From NCBI GenBank assembly GCA_903875575.1, contig CAIQWJ010000033.1, positions 124,001 to 188,000 on the forward strand: a stretch of 64,000 nt of DNA, written 5' to 3'. The translations under genes were made by a program, and so were the position numbers. The notes beneath the pieces are model-generated. The model was not told where the DNA came from and ran no database searches. It saw nothing but the letters and a program-made list of their open reading frames with translations. Origin of the DNA: an uncultured Acidobacteriia bacterium (GTDB taxonomy: Bacteria > Acidobacteriota > Terriglobia > Bryobacterales > Bryobacteraceae). This document shows, piece after piece, positions 27,195 through 35,903 of the stretch. Position 1 is the stretch's first letter; each line of letters opens with the position of its first letter.

Positions 27195-28985
27195 TCAGTC
27201 CAGACCCAGTTGGCGCACCAACAGCTCAAACCGCGGATCGTCCCGAACCCCGTCGAAGCGCGGATCCACCCGAATACACATCAACTCAAAACTCCGGTCC
27301 CGGAAGGCTTTTTCCAGCCACTGGAAACCCATCGCCTGATCATCCAACGCAAAGTACAGCGACGCCAGATCCGACGGCGAAACATACCTCTTCTCCGCCA
27401 GGTCGTGCAATTCAGCCAGCATGCGCAGTGCGTCGCTCTTCTTCCCCGCCAGTGCCAGAGTCCGCGCCAGCGCGGCGTGCATCTTCGGACTCTGCGGCGA
27501 AAGCTGAATTGCACGCTGGAACGCCGCAGCCGCTTCGTCGAAATCCCCGCGCTGCTCCTGCACCAGCCCCAGAATCCAGTAAGCCGGCGGAAAGTGCGGA
27601 TTGAGCTCGATATTGCGATCGCACTGGTCGAGCGCTGCTCCCAGATCGTGCCGGTAGTAATGCACCACCGCCATATCACGTGCAATGATCGAGGATATTG
27701 AGTCGAGCGCCTGCGCCGTCAGCATCTGTTCCATCGCTTCGTCCAGCCGGCCCAGCGGAGCCAGACACGAAACTGCATACCAGTGGTGCGCGGTTGGGTA
27801 TCGCGGGTCCAGACTGATAGCCCGCAGGAACTCCATTTCCGCGCCCTGCCAGTCCCAGTCCTGCGTCGATTTCACATGCGCCAGCGACGTATGAGCCTCC
27901 GCCGATTGATCGTCCTGCAGCACGGCCCATGCGGCATTCGACGCCGCCTTCGTCCAAACCTCGGCTGGCGGCATCACTCCATAATGTCCCAGCAATCCAT
28001 AAGCGTCCGCCATACCCGAATAGGCCAGCGCGTATTGGGCATCCTCCCCGATGGCTTTTTCGAAGAACTCCAGCGCCTTGCGCAGGCCTTCTTCCGTCCG
28101 CTGGTTCAGATGATAACGGCCCTGCGCGTAAAAATTGCAGGCCGTCAGATTGCCGGATTGGCGACGCGTCGCCTTCGCGCTCCCCGTCCCCTCAATTTCG
28201 CTGCGCAGGCGCTCGGCCACGGTGCGGGCGACCTCTTCCTGCACCGCAAAAATATTCTCGAGCTTCCCGTCAAAGGATGCCGACCACAGATAGCACCCGC
28301 TCACCGCGTCCACAAGGTTCACGGCAATCCGCAAATCGCTGCCCGCCTTGCGCAGGTTGCCGGTGAGAATCATGGCCGCGTTGTCGCGCGCCGCCTGCAC
28401 GCGGGGGTCCGGATCTGCCTCCGCATCGATTCCGCTCCACACCATCAGCCGGATCGAATCCATTTCCGTCAGCGCGTGGACAATCTCCTGACACAAGCCC
28501 TCGCAAAAGTACTTTTGATCCGCGGTCGGGCTGTGGTCCGCGAAAGGCGTGAGCAGGATCGTGTTCCGGCTGACGAGCGCGGAAGGCATGGCCCGCTTGG
28601 GCATGATCCCACGAAATGCCTTAAAGATGGGTGTGTAGCCACCTTTGGGCAGCTCGATCAGGGTATCGTCCGCCTGCCCTTCCTCGTGATAGTAACGGGC
28701 GAGTTGCGCGCGAAGCCGCCGCGCCTGTACGCGGACGATCGGATCGTTGCGCGGATCGAACGATGGACCCTTCCCAAAGACTTCCACGCCGATGACGAAC
28801 TCTTTCAGCTGTTCGCCGCGCCCCGCCAGGGTTTCGCCAACTGTGAAGCTCAGGAACCGCTTAAGCCGGTCGGCCTGGCGAAAGGCTTTGCTGGAGAGGA
28901 TGCGGTCGAGTTGCGCGACGATCTTGTCGCTGCCTTCTTTGCGAACTTCGGCTCGCGGCTCCGTGGCCGCATCCCTGACCTGCAT
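27195..28985 (-). CDS. TolB-like/TPR protein with acidobacterial N-terminal domain
   Basis: The product has 596 residues and no signal peptide. Residues about 15-125 form a domain common in Acidobacteria at the start of so-called adenylate-cyclase-like or transcriptional TPR proteins (ADRLKRFLSFTVGETLAG, DPRNDPIVRVQARRLRAQLA). Residues about 140-265 are a TolB/FlgO-like domain (ILLTPFADHS, AAMILTGNLRKAGSDLRIAV). From about 280 onwards there are TPRs (FYAQGRYHLNQRTEEGLRKA, FDEAAAAFQRAIQLSPQSP). A regulatory or scaffold role is usual for this architecture; no catalytic domain is visible. Its stop is close to, and converges on, that of the PQQ dehydrogenase. Confidence 0.85.
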   Translation of the reverse strand: MQVRDAATEPRAEVRKEGSDKIVAQLDRILSSKAFRQADRLKRFLSFTVGETLAGRGEQLKEFVIGVEVFGKGPSFDPRNDPIVRVQARRLRAQLARYYHEEGQADDTLIELPKGGYTPIFKAFRGIMPKRAMPSALVSRNTILLTPFADHSPTADQKYFCEGLCQEIVHALTEMDSIRLMVWSGIDAEADPDPRVQAARDNAAMILTGNLRKAGSDLRIAVNLVDAVSGCYLWSASFDGKLENIFAVQEEVARTVAERLRSEIEGTGSAKATRRQSGNLTACNFYAQGRYHLNQRTEEGLRKALEFFEKAIGEDAQYALAYSGMADAYGLLGHYGVMPPAEVWTKAASNAAWAVLQDDQSAEAHTSLAHVKSTQDWDWQGAEMEFLRAISLDPRYPTAHHWYAVSCLAPLGRLDEAMEQMLTAQALDSISSIIARDMAVVHYYRHDLGAALDQCDRNIELNPHFPPAYWILGLVQEQRGDFDEAAAAFQRAIQLSPQSPKMHAALARTLALAGKKSDALRMLAELHDLAEKRYVSPSDLASLYFALDDQAMGFQWLEKAFRDRSFELMCIRVDPRFDGVRDDPRFELLVRQLGLD

Positions 28986-29065
28986 CTTGCTATTGTATGT
29001 CGGAAAATGCGCGGGATGTTTAGTTTCTTCCGCCTGCGGTGTCCGAAGGGGTGCCGCCGGGGGAA

Positions 29066-29383
29066 TCAGCGCGCTTCAGCCTTCCGCCTTGTCCGCATTG
29101 CCCACGGCACCGCTGCCACCAGCGCCAGGGGCCCCAGCACCATGAGCGCGACAGGCCCCCAGCCCAGCCCCTCGCCACGCATCACTACTGCGGAAACAAC
29201 TACCGATACCAGGCCGTAGCCGCCCAGCAGAATCTTCCGGAATCGGCGGGATTCCTGCGAACGATGTCGAATCTCACGTACCACACGCTGGTCGAAATCG
29301 CGCGGCAGTTCCGGAATTGGCGCAGCCATAGACCGCCGCAGAAATTGATCCATCCCGGCTTCCCGTGGTTCCATTTCACTCAC
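29066..29383 (-). CDS. Small two-helix membrane protein, candidate anti-sigma factor
   Basis: The product has 105 residues. The N-terminal half is charged and cytoplasmic in appearance (PREAGMDQFLRRSMAAPIPE, FDQRVVREIRHRSQESRRFR). Two hydrophobic helices follow (YGLVSVVVSAVV and GPVALMVLGPLALVAAVPWA) and then a basic tail. Its start overlaps the ECF sigma stop by eight bases. A small membrane protein coded right after an ECF sigma gene is commonly its anti-sigma factor, and that is my inference. It lacks the zinc-binding HxxxCxxC motif of ZAS-type anti-sigma factors, so it would be a non-canonical one. Confidence 0.7.
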   Translation of the reverse strand: MSEMEPREAGMDQFLRRSMAAPIPELPRDFDQRVVREIRHRSQESRRFRKILLGGYGLVSVVVSAVVMRGEGLGWGPVALMVLGPLALVAAVPWAMRTRRKAEAR

Positions 29384-29936
29384 ACGAATACCCTCTTTCC
29401 TTCAACATACTCTGAAGCAACTGCCGCGCGCGGTGCAGATACGACTTGACCGTATTCTCCGGAATGTCCAGCAGCACCGCCACCTCGCCAATACCAGTCC
29501 CCAGCCAATAGTAAAGCCGCAACGCCGATTGGTAGACCTCTGGAAGCGTTCGCATGCACTCCGCGAGCACCTGATCTCGCTGCCCGGTCTCCGCCTGCCG
29601 GTCCGGCCCCGGCTCCGGAGCCATCAAACGATAAAGGGCTGTCTCGTCCGCATGAGGGCTCCGGAAGCGGACCCGATCCTTCAGGTTCACCGCCTGATTG
29701 AAGGTGATCCGGTAGAGCCAGGAACTGAATTCCGCTTCGCCGCGAAACGTCCCGATGGCGTGGTGAACCTTCAGAAAAACCTCCTGCACCACGTCCTCCG
29801 CCTCCGGAACAAACTCACGGCCCAGTATGGAAACCGCAAGCCGAAACACCACCGCACTATATCGCCGTACCAGTTCCGCAAAGGCCTGCTGGTCGCCGCC
29901 CTGCGCACGGGTCACAAGTTGGGAATCGCTTTCCAC
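29376..29936 (-). CDS. ECF-family RNA polymerase sigma factor
   Basis: The product has 186 residues. Region 2 is clear (VFRLAVSILGREFVPEAEDV, FSSWLYRITFNQAVNLKDR) and region 4 follows (LPEVYQSALRLYYWLGTGIG, VAVLLDIPENTVKSYLHRAR). The linker is short, as in other ECF sigmas. The gene starts five bases after the stop of the small DUF6249-like gene and overlaps the downstream membrane gene, so the three form an operon. Direct repeats upstream at 30353-30398 may be its own promoter or operator. The regulon is unknown. ECF factors in this setting usually respond to envelope stress. Confidence 0.93.
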   Translation of the reverse strand: MESDSQLVTRAQGGDQQAFAELVRRYSAVVFRLAVSILGREFVPEAEDVVQEVFLKVHHAIGTFRGEAEFSSWLYRITFNQAVNLKDRVRFRSPHADETALYRLMAPEPGPDRQAETGQRDQVLAECMRTLPEVYQSALRLYYWLGTGIGEVAVLLDIPENTVKSYLHRARQLLQSMLKERGYSCE

Positions 29937-29941
29937 CAGAC

Positions 29942-30319
29942 TTAGCGCCGAGGCGCACCCTTATCCTTCAACAGGTGGAAGGCCAGAAGGCCCACACCCA
30001 TGAAGGCCAGCGGCAGCGGAGAGATCCAGAATCCGTGGGGCACCGAAGGATTCACGGCCAGCATGATCATCGCGCCCGTTGAAATACTGAAGAGCACGGT
30101 TCCCAGTATGGGGATCACCAGTCGCTCGCTCTCGCTCGGCCGACGCTCCAGTTCCAGCGGAAATTCGGGCAACGGTATGCCCTTGTCCATCGCTGCCATC
30201 CTTTCCTGATGCACGATCTCGATCTTCTTCTGCCTGCTTTCGTGCTTCAGGTAAAGATAACCCAATATGCCCCCCGCCAGCGCGAGTGCAACCATTCCAT
30301 CTCCGATTGTGTAACTCAT
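29942..30319 (-). CDS. DUF6249-like small membrane protein
   Basis: The product has 125 residues from the ATG at 30319, preceded by AAAGGA; a much longer in-frame reading from 30709 runs antisense to the M23 gene and was rejected. It has an N-terminal helix (GMVALALAGGILGYLYL), a charged middle (KHESRQKKIEIVHQERMAAM) and two further hydrophobic helices (IPILGTVLFSISTGAMIML and LPLAFMGVGLLAFHLL). The arrangement resembles proteins annotated DUF6249 that occur next to ECF sigma genes; that name is from memory and tentative. It is the first gene of the sigma operon and may be part of the sensing unit. Confidence 0.7.
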   Translation of the reverse strand: MSYTIGDGMVALALAGGILGYLYLKHESRQKKIEIVHQERMAAMDKGIPLPEFPLELERRPSESERLVIPILGTVLFSISTGAMIMLAVNPSVPHGFWISPLPLAFMGVGLLAFHLLKDKGAPRR

Positions 30320-30352
30320 AGTTCCTTTATCCTCACCCTTAGGACAGGGTGT

Positions 30353-30398
30353 GCCCGGCTGCGGTTGCAAACCGGCTGAAAAAACCACAAACCGGCTG
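30353..30398 (-). promoter_or_regulatory. Direct repeats upstream of the ECF sigma operon
   Basis: CAAACCGGCTG occurs at 30368-30378 and again at 30388-30398, exactly 20 bases (two helical turns) apart. A shorter relative, GCCCGGCTG, is at 30353-30361. They lie 34-79 bases before the first gene of the sigma operon, and between it and the divergent M23 gene. The spacing on one face of the helix suggests activator binding or repeated promoter elements. This is inference from position. Confidence 0.45.
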
Positions 30399-30505
30399 GA
30401 AACTCTCTCGCGTCGGCCGAAATGAATATTACAGGAGGAAGGAAAGGAAAAGTCGCGTCCGTACCCTGTGAGCGATTCGCTCACCACGGAATCGAGTGAG
30501 ATACC

Positions 30506-31393
30506 ATGAGCGGTTTGATGCGAATTCTCCTGGGCCTGATAATCGCGATCCTCCCGCTGGCACTCAGTGCGGCCGCACCCACCCCTGCGCGTGGTACCGC
30601 CAAACGCCCCGCCAAACGCGCCGCGGCTAAAAAACCCGCTTCGCATACTGCTTCCAAAGGAACCGCCCACGCCGCAGCCAAACGCCCTGTCGCCGCCACC
30701 GTGGCCCAAAAAACCGCCACTGGCGCGTCCGCTAAGCGCCCCATCACAGTCGTCGCCAAACGCAAAGCAGCCGCCAGGAAACCGCGCAAGCTGAGCGCCG
30801 CGATCCTCCCCTCAACGCCCCCCAATCTGCCGCCACTCCCGGATTTTGCTTCCCCGCTTGCTGAAGTAAGAGCCAAAGACCTGCACAGCGAGTTTAACGA
30901 TCACCGGCGGGGTCACCGGCATCATGCCATCGATCTGATGAGCCCGCGAGGCACGCCGGTCATGGCCGTGACCGACGGCGTCATCAACAAGCTGTACCGC
31001 AGCAAGACGGGCGGCATCTCGGTTTACCTCTTCGACACCAGCCAGGAATTTTGTTTCTTCTACGGCCACCTCGATCACTACGCGGAAGGTCTGCATGAGG
31101 GCCAGGAAGTGCACAAAGGCGAAGTGATCGCGTATGTCGGCTACACCGGCAACGCCAAACGCAATGCGCCGCACCTGCATTTCGCGGTCAGCCTGACCGG
31201 CCCCCAGCGCAAGTGGTCCGGCGGCACGCCGTTTGATCCTTATCCCATGCTCGTCACGGCCGCCCCGGCAGTTGTGCCAGGACCTGGCACAACTGGATCA
31301 ACGCCCCCCGAGCCTGCTGCCATCGGCGCGCCCGAAGGCGGCGACATCCAGACCAGTTTTGGCGTTTCCGCGGGCGACACCACCGCGCCGTAG
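30506..31393 (+). CDS. Secreted M23-family (LytM-like) metallopeptidase
   Basis: The product has 295 residues. A signal peptide (ILLGLIIAILPLALSAAAP) is followed by a long Ala/Lys/Arg-rich low-complexity linker (about residues 25-100). The M23 domain occupies residues 120-250, with the zinc ligands in HHAIDLMSPRG and APHLHFAVS and a typical strand GTPVMAVTDGVINKLY. The proline/glycine-rich C-terminus has no recognised domain. It should cleave peptidoglycan cross-links or be a degenerate partner of such an enzyme; the key residues H, D and HxH all look present. It is divergent from the ECF sigma operon and could be a target of that sigma factor. Confidence 0.9.
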   Translation: MSGLMRILLGLIIAILPLALSAAAPTPARGTAKRPAKRAAAKKPASHTASKGTAHAAAKRPVAATVAQKTATGASAKRPITVVAKRKAAARKPRKLSAAILPSTPPNLPPLPDFASPLAEVRAKDLHSEFNDHRRGHRHHAIDLMSPRGTPVMAVTDGVINKLYRSKTGGISVYLFDTSQEFCFFYGHLDHYAEGLHEGQEVHKGEVIAYVGYTGNAKRNAPHLHFAVSLTGPQRKWSGGTPFDPYPMLVTAAPAVVPGPGTTGSTPPEPAAIGAPEGGDIQTSFGVSAGDTTAP

Positions 31394-31411
31394 CCCCCTC
31401 ACCGGCCCCGA

Positions 31412-32305
31412 TCAGACATCGCGGATAAGGTTTCGCTGCAAGAACTCCCGCGCCACATCAAAGACTCCTGCACGTTCTTCGCGCCGAACCTCTGTCCCAC
31501 CCTCTGAATATTCACGCACTTCCATGCGGAACGGACCCGCGTCGTCGATATCGCTGCGATTGAAGAAGGAATGCGGCAGACCGTCCACCAGTCGCAGCGT
31601 CACGTCGTTTCCCGCGGCAGCCAGTGCTTCATACAGAATCACGCTCTGCCCGCGCGGCACTGAACGATCCGCATTGCCGTGCATCAGCAGGAACGGCGGC
31701 GCGTCCGCGCGAACGCAGGTCAGCGGACTCGCGGCGCGCACCAGTTCCGGCACTTCCGGAACCGGCGCACCCAACAATCTGGATTCCGGCGAATCGGCGG
31801 CGCTATGGGTACCCATCGCAGGCGGGCCCGAAAACTCCGGGATGGGCGCCTGCAGCGTGGCTTGCTCCTGCTCCGCCTGCTGGTCCATCAGGTCGAAGCG
31901 TGAAGGACCGTAGGCATCGAGAACACAGCAAATCTCGCCAGCCGGCAATGCGAGCGCCACCAGCGCCCCCAAATGCCCGCCCGCCGAGCAACCCCAGATC
32001 CCGATGCGATCTCCCACGTTTTCGCGAACCCAGCGGACCGCACTCTGCACGTCTTCCAGACAAGCGGGAAAGATTGCCGTGGAACTCAGGCGGTATTCGA
32101 TCGATACCATCGCAAAACCGTCGCGCGCGAAGAAGCGGGAAAAATCGGGACCGGTCGTGCGGTTTCCCATGAACCAGCCGCCGCCGTGGATGAACAGGAC
32201 GACAGGCAGAGGACCGGATACGTTGTCCGGCCGGTGTATATCCAGCAGAAGCTCTTGCCCACCACGCCGCGCATACACGTGAGTCTCGACGCGCACGGAA
32301 CTCAT
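31412..32305 (-). CDS. Alpha/beta-hydrolase esterase (BD-FAE/HSL-like)
   Basis: The product has 297 residues and no signal peptide. The oxyanion motif HGGGW lies in VVLFIHGGGWFMGN and the nucleophile elbow in IGIWGCSAGGHLG. The acid and histidine are likely in LLMHGNADRSVPRGQ and GLPHSFFN. This combination is typical of the BD-FAE/hormone-sensitive-lipase esterases that remove acetyl, feruloyl or similar groups. Its start overlaps the bicupin stop by ATGA. It is the last gene of a four-gene operon with a secreted esterase, an unknown secreted protein and a quercetinase-like enzyme, so a phenolic or sugar ester is the likely substrate. That last point is inference. Confidence 0.88.
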   Translation of the reverse strand: MSSVRVETHVYARRGGQELLLDIHRPDNVSGPLPVVLFIHGGGWFMGNRTTGPDFSRFFARDGFAMVSIEYRLSSTAIFPACLEDVQSAVRWVRENVGDRIGIWGCSAGGHLGALVALALPAGEICCVLDAYGPSRFDLMDQQAEQEQATLQAPIPEFSGPPAMGTHSAADSPESRLLGAPVPEVPELVRAASPLTCVRADAPPFLLMHGNADRSVPRGQSVILYEALAAAGNDVTLRLVDGLPHSFFNRSDIDDAGPFRMEVREYSEGGTEVRREERAGVFDVAREFLQRNLIRDV

Positions 32306-33345
32306 CGTTGCGGCGGGCCTTCCACGAGCCGAAGATCCAGCTCCGGCAGCTTCGCAATGACGCGATCAAACCGGAACGGCCACGGCTTCGCTGGGAAGTC
32401 ATAACCCGGATAAGGATCGCACAACGCGCGGAAGAACGGTTCGAACAGTCCGGGCGCCAGGATACCCATGAAGTTGTTCGAAGGCGCGTCCAGCCGGTAA
32501 GCGTGAATGGTGCCGGCCGGCACGTGCAGGAAGTCGCCAGGACCGAGTGCGATCTCTTCGTCGAACGCCCACATCGTCATCGCACCTTCCAGACAGAAGA
32601 AACACTCGGTGTGTTTTTCGTGAAAGTGGCGTGGAATTCGGTCGCCCTTCGGTCCCCGCGTGGTCAGGCTGATGAACTCCCCGCCCGTATTGCCCTGGTG
32701 CGCAAGAAAAGTGAACTGCTGATCGCCCGCAATCAGGCGCTCACCTTCGCCGGATTCCAGAATGTACGGCGTGGCCCCTGCGGGCGGGACCGTGCTGACG
32801 TGAGGCGCATCTGAAGCTGCACCGTTTTCGAACGCAGTATCCAGACTCGCGGCGCAAACCTGCTGATTTGCAGTGAGCGCTTCAATCTCCGCAGGTATCC
32901 CGCAGAACTCCGTTATCACTCCCAGCGCTTCCGGCAGCTTGCCGCCGTCGCCGCCGGTAGTCCATTCCAGGAAGCGGGTGTGATGACCGTGCGCACGGTG
33001 CCCGTGCAGAGTACCTGCGGGAATCGACGCAAAATCGAATGGGCCCAGCCGATAAGTGCGGCCTTCCAGGTTCAGGTCCAGTTGTCCGGCCAGCACCATC
33101 ACCGCCTGGTTCGACTTGGTGTGGCGATGCAGGGGGAGTTCCGCACCGCGCCCGGCTGCCCAGATGGCGGCGTCAAATAGGCCGCCCGTATCTTCAGCGC
33201 GTGCGAGACGCGTCACCACATGGCCGGCAAACAGACTGCGTGGGCCGTGGCCTGATTTCATGAAATAGGGGACCCGCGAACCGGGCAGTTGATTGACAAT
33301 CACCTGACGATCATATCCAGCCCGCAAGTCCCGCGCCACGAACAC
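32302..33345 (-). CDS. Quercetin 2,3-dioxygenase-like bicupin
   Basis: The product has about 347 residues from the GTG at 33345, which overlaps the upstream stop (TAGTG). Other starts (33339 or an internal ATG) cannot be excluded. Two cupin domains are visible, each introduced by a similar segment (VPYFMKSGHGPRSLFAGHVV and ATPYILESGEGERLIAGDQQ). In the C-terminal cupin the metal set H-H-E is intact (RHFHEKHTECFFCLEG) with a later His in GTIHAY. In the N-terminal cupin the glutamate position is glutamine (LHRHTKSNQAVMVLAG). B. subtilis QdoI has about the same length and binds metal in both domains, so the N-terminal site may be altered here. It would be cytoplasmic and cleave flavonols or related compounds. 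Confidence 0.82.
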   Translation of the reverse strand: MFVARDLRAGYDRQVIVNQLPGSRVPYFMKSGHGPRSLFAGHVVTRLARAEDTGGLFDAAIWAAGRGAELPLHRHTKSNQAVMVLAGQLDLNLEGRTYRLGPFDFASIPAGTLHGHRAHGHHTRFLEWTTGGDGGKLPEALGVITEFCGIPAEIEALTANQQVCAASLDTAFENGAASDAPHVSTVPPAGATPYILESGEGERLIAGDQQFTFLAHQGNTGGEFISLTTRGPKGDRIPRHFHEKHTECFFCLEGAMTMWAFDEEIALGPGDFLHVPAGTIHAYRLDAPSNNFMGILAPGLFEPFFRALCDPYPGYDFPAKPWPFRFDRVIAKLPELDLRLVEGPPQR

Positions 33346-34670
33346 TACTTCTTCGCGTCGCGGTACGAAATAAACTGAATATCCACGGAAGCCTGCGCCG
33401 AACCTTCCGCCACAGGATCCAGCCGCAAACCGGTGATCCAGCCTCTCCATTCCGACGCTTGCGAGAGGTCCACCACGTACGTGCGCAACTTGCCATCGTT
33501 CACCACGGGAAAGACGACGGCCCGCTCCGCGGAGAATGGTTTCCCCGGTGCCGACCAGCGCAGTGTGGCCTGCTTGCTGTCAGTGCGGAACGCGGCACGA
33601 ACATAGAGCTTCCGCACGTCGGCAGCCTTCCAGAACCCGGGAGGCCCGATGACGCGCGGCGCTTTGCCATCCAGCCTGACCCGTAGCATGCCCTTGATGG
33701 GGTACCCGGCATCCGAGGCATCCGCGTAAATCCAGTGGAGGCGATTGTTCTGAAAGTGGTAATCCGGCAAGGCAACTGGCCGATGTGCGTAAACGTATTC
33801 CCGGATCTGCGTCAGGTCCCCCACAATCAGCCGGTATTCGTAGGCATACTGAATGTTGTAGTCCAGAATCTCCTGGCGGATCGGCGAAATATAGCCGGTG
33901 GGTCCGTCTTTCGGCCCGCCCGCTCCGGGCTTTCCCGCAAAGCCGCCTTTTAGCTGGAAAACATCGGGATGAAATACGCCCAGTCCCTGACCGGCGTCGT
34001 TGAGCAGCGCAGCCCAGTTTTCCGTGGCCACCCAGTTATTCCACGCAGGCGGTCCAACTGTCTTCACCTCCCTGATGGGCGCTCCGGTGAAAGGTTCCTC
34101 GCCGTCATACGTGACGAGATGATAGTGAGTTCCGTTGGTGTAGACGGCTGGCAGTTCCTGGTCATACGCTTTGTACTGCGTGTGGTCTGGCCGGTTGTTA
34201 TTCAGGCGGGCACGAACTTTGGCGACGTTGCCTTCCAGTTCAATCCATGACTCAAACGTGCATTCGCACGGCACATTGTTCAGCGCCCACTGCATCGGGA
34301 TCGACTTCGTGTAAAGCACCTTCCCGTTATTGGATCGTGCGATGACCTTGGCGCGGTTGTGGTAATAGTCGCCAGTGCCAATCGGATTCCAGGGCCAGTT
34401 CTTCCAGGCCGGTGCTGCTTCGCCATACGGCCTCGGCCCGGAATAATAGGATTGCTGAATCTGACGGCCCAGATCGGCGCTGTTGATGATGTTCTCGCCA
34501 GCTTCGGCCGACAGGTAAGTGATAACGCCGCCAAGCGAGAGATCAACGCCGATCCGGATCTTCCCGTTATCGAGATAGCTCATATCGCCGGACTGCGCCT
34601 GTGCGGCGAGCCCGGCAGCGAAAAAGAGCGCAACCTTCGCGTTACTGAAAAAGCTTCGGTGCGATTTCAT
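33345..34670 (-). CDS. Secreted protein of unknown function, beta-rich
   Basis: The product has 441 residues. The start was set at the ATG at 34670, which gives a signal peptide (ALFFAAGLAAQAQ); this overlaps the esterase gene by 29 bases. The mature part begins GDMSYLDNGKIRIGVDLSLG and has a segment FESWIELEGNVAKVRARLNN, suggesting a glycoside-hydrolase-like beta-sandwich such as an aldose-epimerase-type supersandwich. The last 110 residues (VRKLYVRAAFRTDSKQATLR, TYVVDLSQASEWRGWITGLR) look like a galactose-binding or carbohydrate-binding module. I do not recognise the family. Its place between an esterase and a quercetinase-like gene suggests that it handles the glycoside part of the same substrate. 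Confidence 0.75.
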   Translation of the reverse strand: MKSHRSFFSNAKVALFFAAGLAAQAQSGDMSYLDNGKIRIGVDLSLGGVITYLSAEAGENIINSADLGRQIQQSYYSGPRPYGEAAPAWKNWPWNPIGTGDYYHNRAKVIARSNNGKVLYTKSIPMQWALNNVPCECTFESWIELEGNVAKVRARLNNNRPDHTQYKAYDQELPAVYTNGTHYHLVTYDGEEPFTGAPIREVKTVGPPAWNNWVATENWAALLNDAGQGLGVFHPDVFQLKGGFAGKPGAGGPKDGPTGYISPIRQEILDYNIQYAYEYRLIVGDLTQIREYVYAHRPVALPDYHFQNNRLHWIYADASDAGYPIKGMLRVRLDGKAPRVIGPPGFWKAADVRKLYVRAAFRTDSKQATLRWSAPGKPFSAERAVVFPVVNDGKLRTYVVDLSQASEWRGWITGLRLDPVAEGSAQASVDIQFISYRDAKK

Positions 34671-35853
34671 GCAGATAAATCCGCCAGTTCGCCCATTCGT
34701 GCCCGCCCGGCGTTTCCATCGTCTCAATCTTCACGCCCTGCTTCTTGAACTCGTCAATCACAGCGAGACCGTTCGCACGCGCAATATCCGTCTGTCCCCA
34801 GCCCCACCAGAAAAGCTTCAGCTTCGAATTGTAAGTAGGAATCTTCGCAGCTTCGTTCCTGTAGAAGAACTTCCGGTCGTCTTCCGTAGTCCAGCCGGAA
34901 CTCATCACCGCGACATAACTAAACGTTCCGATATTGTGCAGTCCCGTGTTCAGCGTCTGGATGCCGCCCATCGAGAGACCGGAAAGCGCACGGCTTTCGG
35001 GCGTGGTCAGCGCGCGGTAGTGACTCTCCACGTAAGGAATGATGTCCTTCAGCATTTCCGTGTTGAATGGATCCTTCGTCGCGTCGGACGTCATCACCTG
35101 CCCGCCGGAAGGCGTCCAACCGCTCGGCATCACGATCAGCATTGGTTTGGTCTTCTTCTCCGCCAGCAGGTTGTCCAGAATGTCGCCGGCGCGTCCGACG
35201 GTCGGCCAGGACAGCGCGGTATCGCCCCCGCCGTGGATCAAATACAACACCGGATACTTGGCGGCATCTTTCTCGTAACCGGGCGGCGTGTAGATATACA
35301 TCTCGCGACGCGCATTGCCGAGCGCGGAAGCGACGTAGCGAACCTGCGACACCGCGCCATGCGGCACATCGCGGGTTTCAGAGAAATCGCCGGGCACGAC
35401 GAGCAGGCTTGACACCGCCGTCTGGCTCGGCGAAGTCACCACGTTGCGCGGATCCACAGTGGTCACGCCATCCACGCTGAACGTATAGCGCCAAGCTCCG
35501 GGCTTGATACTGCGAATCGTCGTGCCACTCCAGACACCGTTCTCCCCTTTCGCCATGACGATCGCGGGAGTACCGCCACGCCCTCCACCCGATGCCGGTG
35601 CAGCGGCGGCAGCATTCGGGTCAGCGACGAGCCCCTGAGAAATATCTCCCCCTACGCTGACGGCGTTCGCCTGTGGTGCGAAAATCCGGAAGGTCACACG
35701 GCCGTCGCTTTCGATTTGCGGCGAGACAATCGCAGGCCCGCCTCGCCCGCCGCCGCGACCCGCTGCGCCGGAAGCACCGGCCGGAGCCTGGGCAAAAAGT
35801 GAGGTGCAGGCCAGCAAAGTGCCCGCCAGCGAAAGGATAGTTGTGCGTTTCAT
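34642..35853 (-). CDS. Secreted esterase with N-terminal carbohydrate-binding-like domain
   Basis: The product has 403 residues from the ATG at 35853, with a signal peptide ending near ASLFAQ-type residues (LLACTSLFAQAP). A Gly/Arg-rich stretch follows (GAAGRGGGRGG). Residues about 50-150 form a CBM48/E-set-like sandwich (VTFRIFAPQANAVSVGGDIS, GAWRYTFSVDGV), and the rest is a Fes/XynZ-type esterase. The nucleophile elbow is SGLSMGGIQT, the early motif is YLIHGGGDTALSW and the histidine is likely in TPGGHEWANW. Such enzymes release ferulate or acetate from plant polysaccharides. It heads the four-gene overlapping operon that ends at 31412. Confidence 0.9.
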   Translation of the reverse strand: MKRTTILSLAGTLLACTSLFAQAPAGASGAAGRGGGRGGPAIVSPQIESDGRVTFRIFAPQANAVSVGGDISQGLVADPNAAAAAPASGGGRGGTPAIVMAKGENGVWSGTTIRSIKPGAWRYTFSVDGVTTVDPRNVVTSPSQTAVSSLLVVPGDFSETRDVPHGAVSQVRYVASALGNARREMYIYTPPGYEKDAAKYPVLYLIHGGGDTALSWPTVGRAGDILDNLLAEKKTKPMLIVMPSGWTPSGGQVMTSDATKDPFNTEMLKDIIPYVESHYRALTTPESRALSGLSMGGIQTLNTGLHNIGTFSYVAVMSSGWTTEDDRKFFYRNEAAKIPTYNSKLKLFWWGWGQTDIARANGLAVIDEFKKQGVKIETMETPGGHEWANWRIYLHEIAPKLFQ

Positions 35854-35903
35854 GATGGATACCAATCGCGAGTCTATCACCGCGAACCCAAACTTCGCCC
35901 ATA

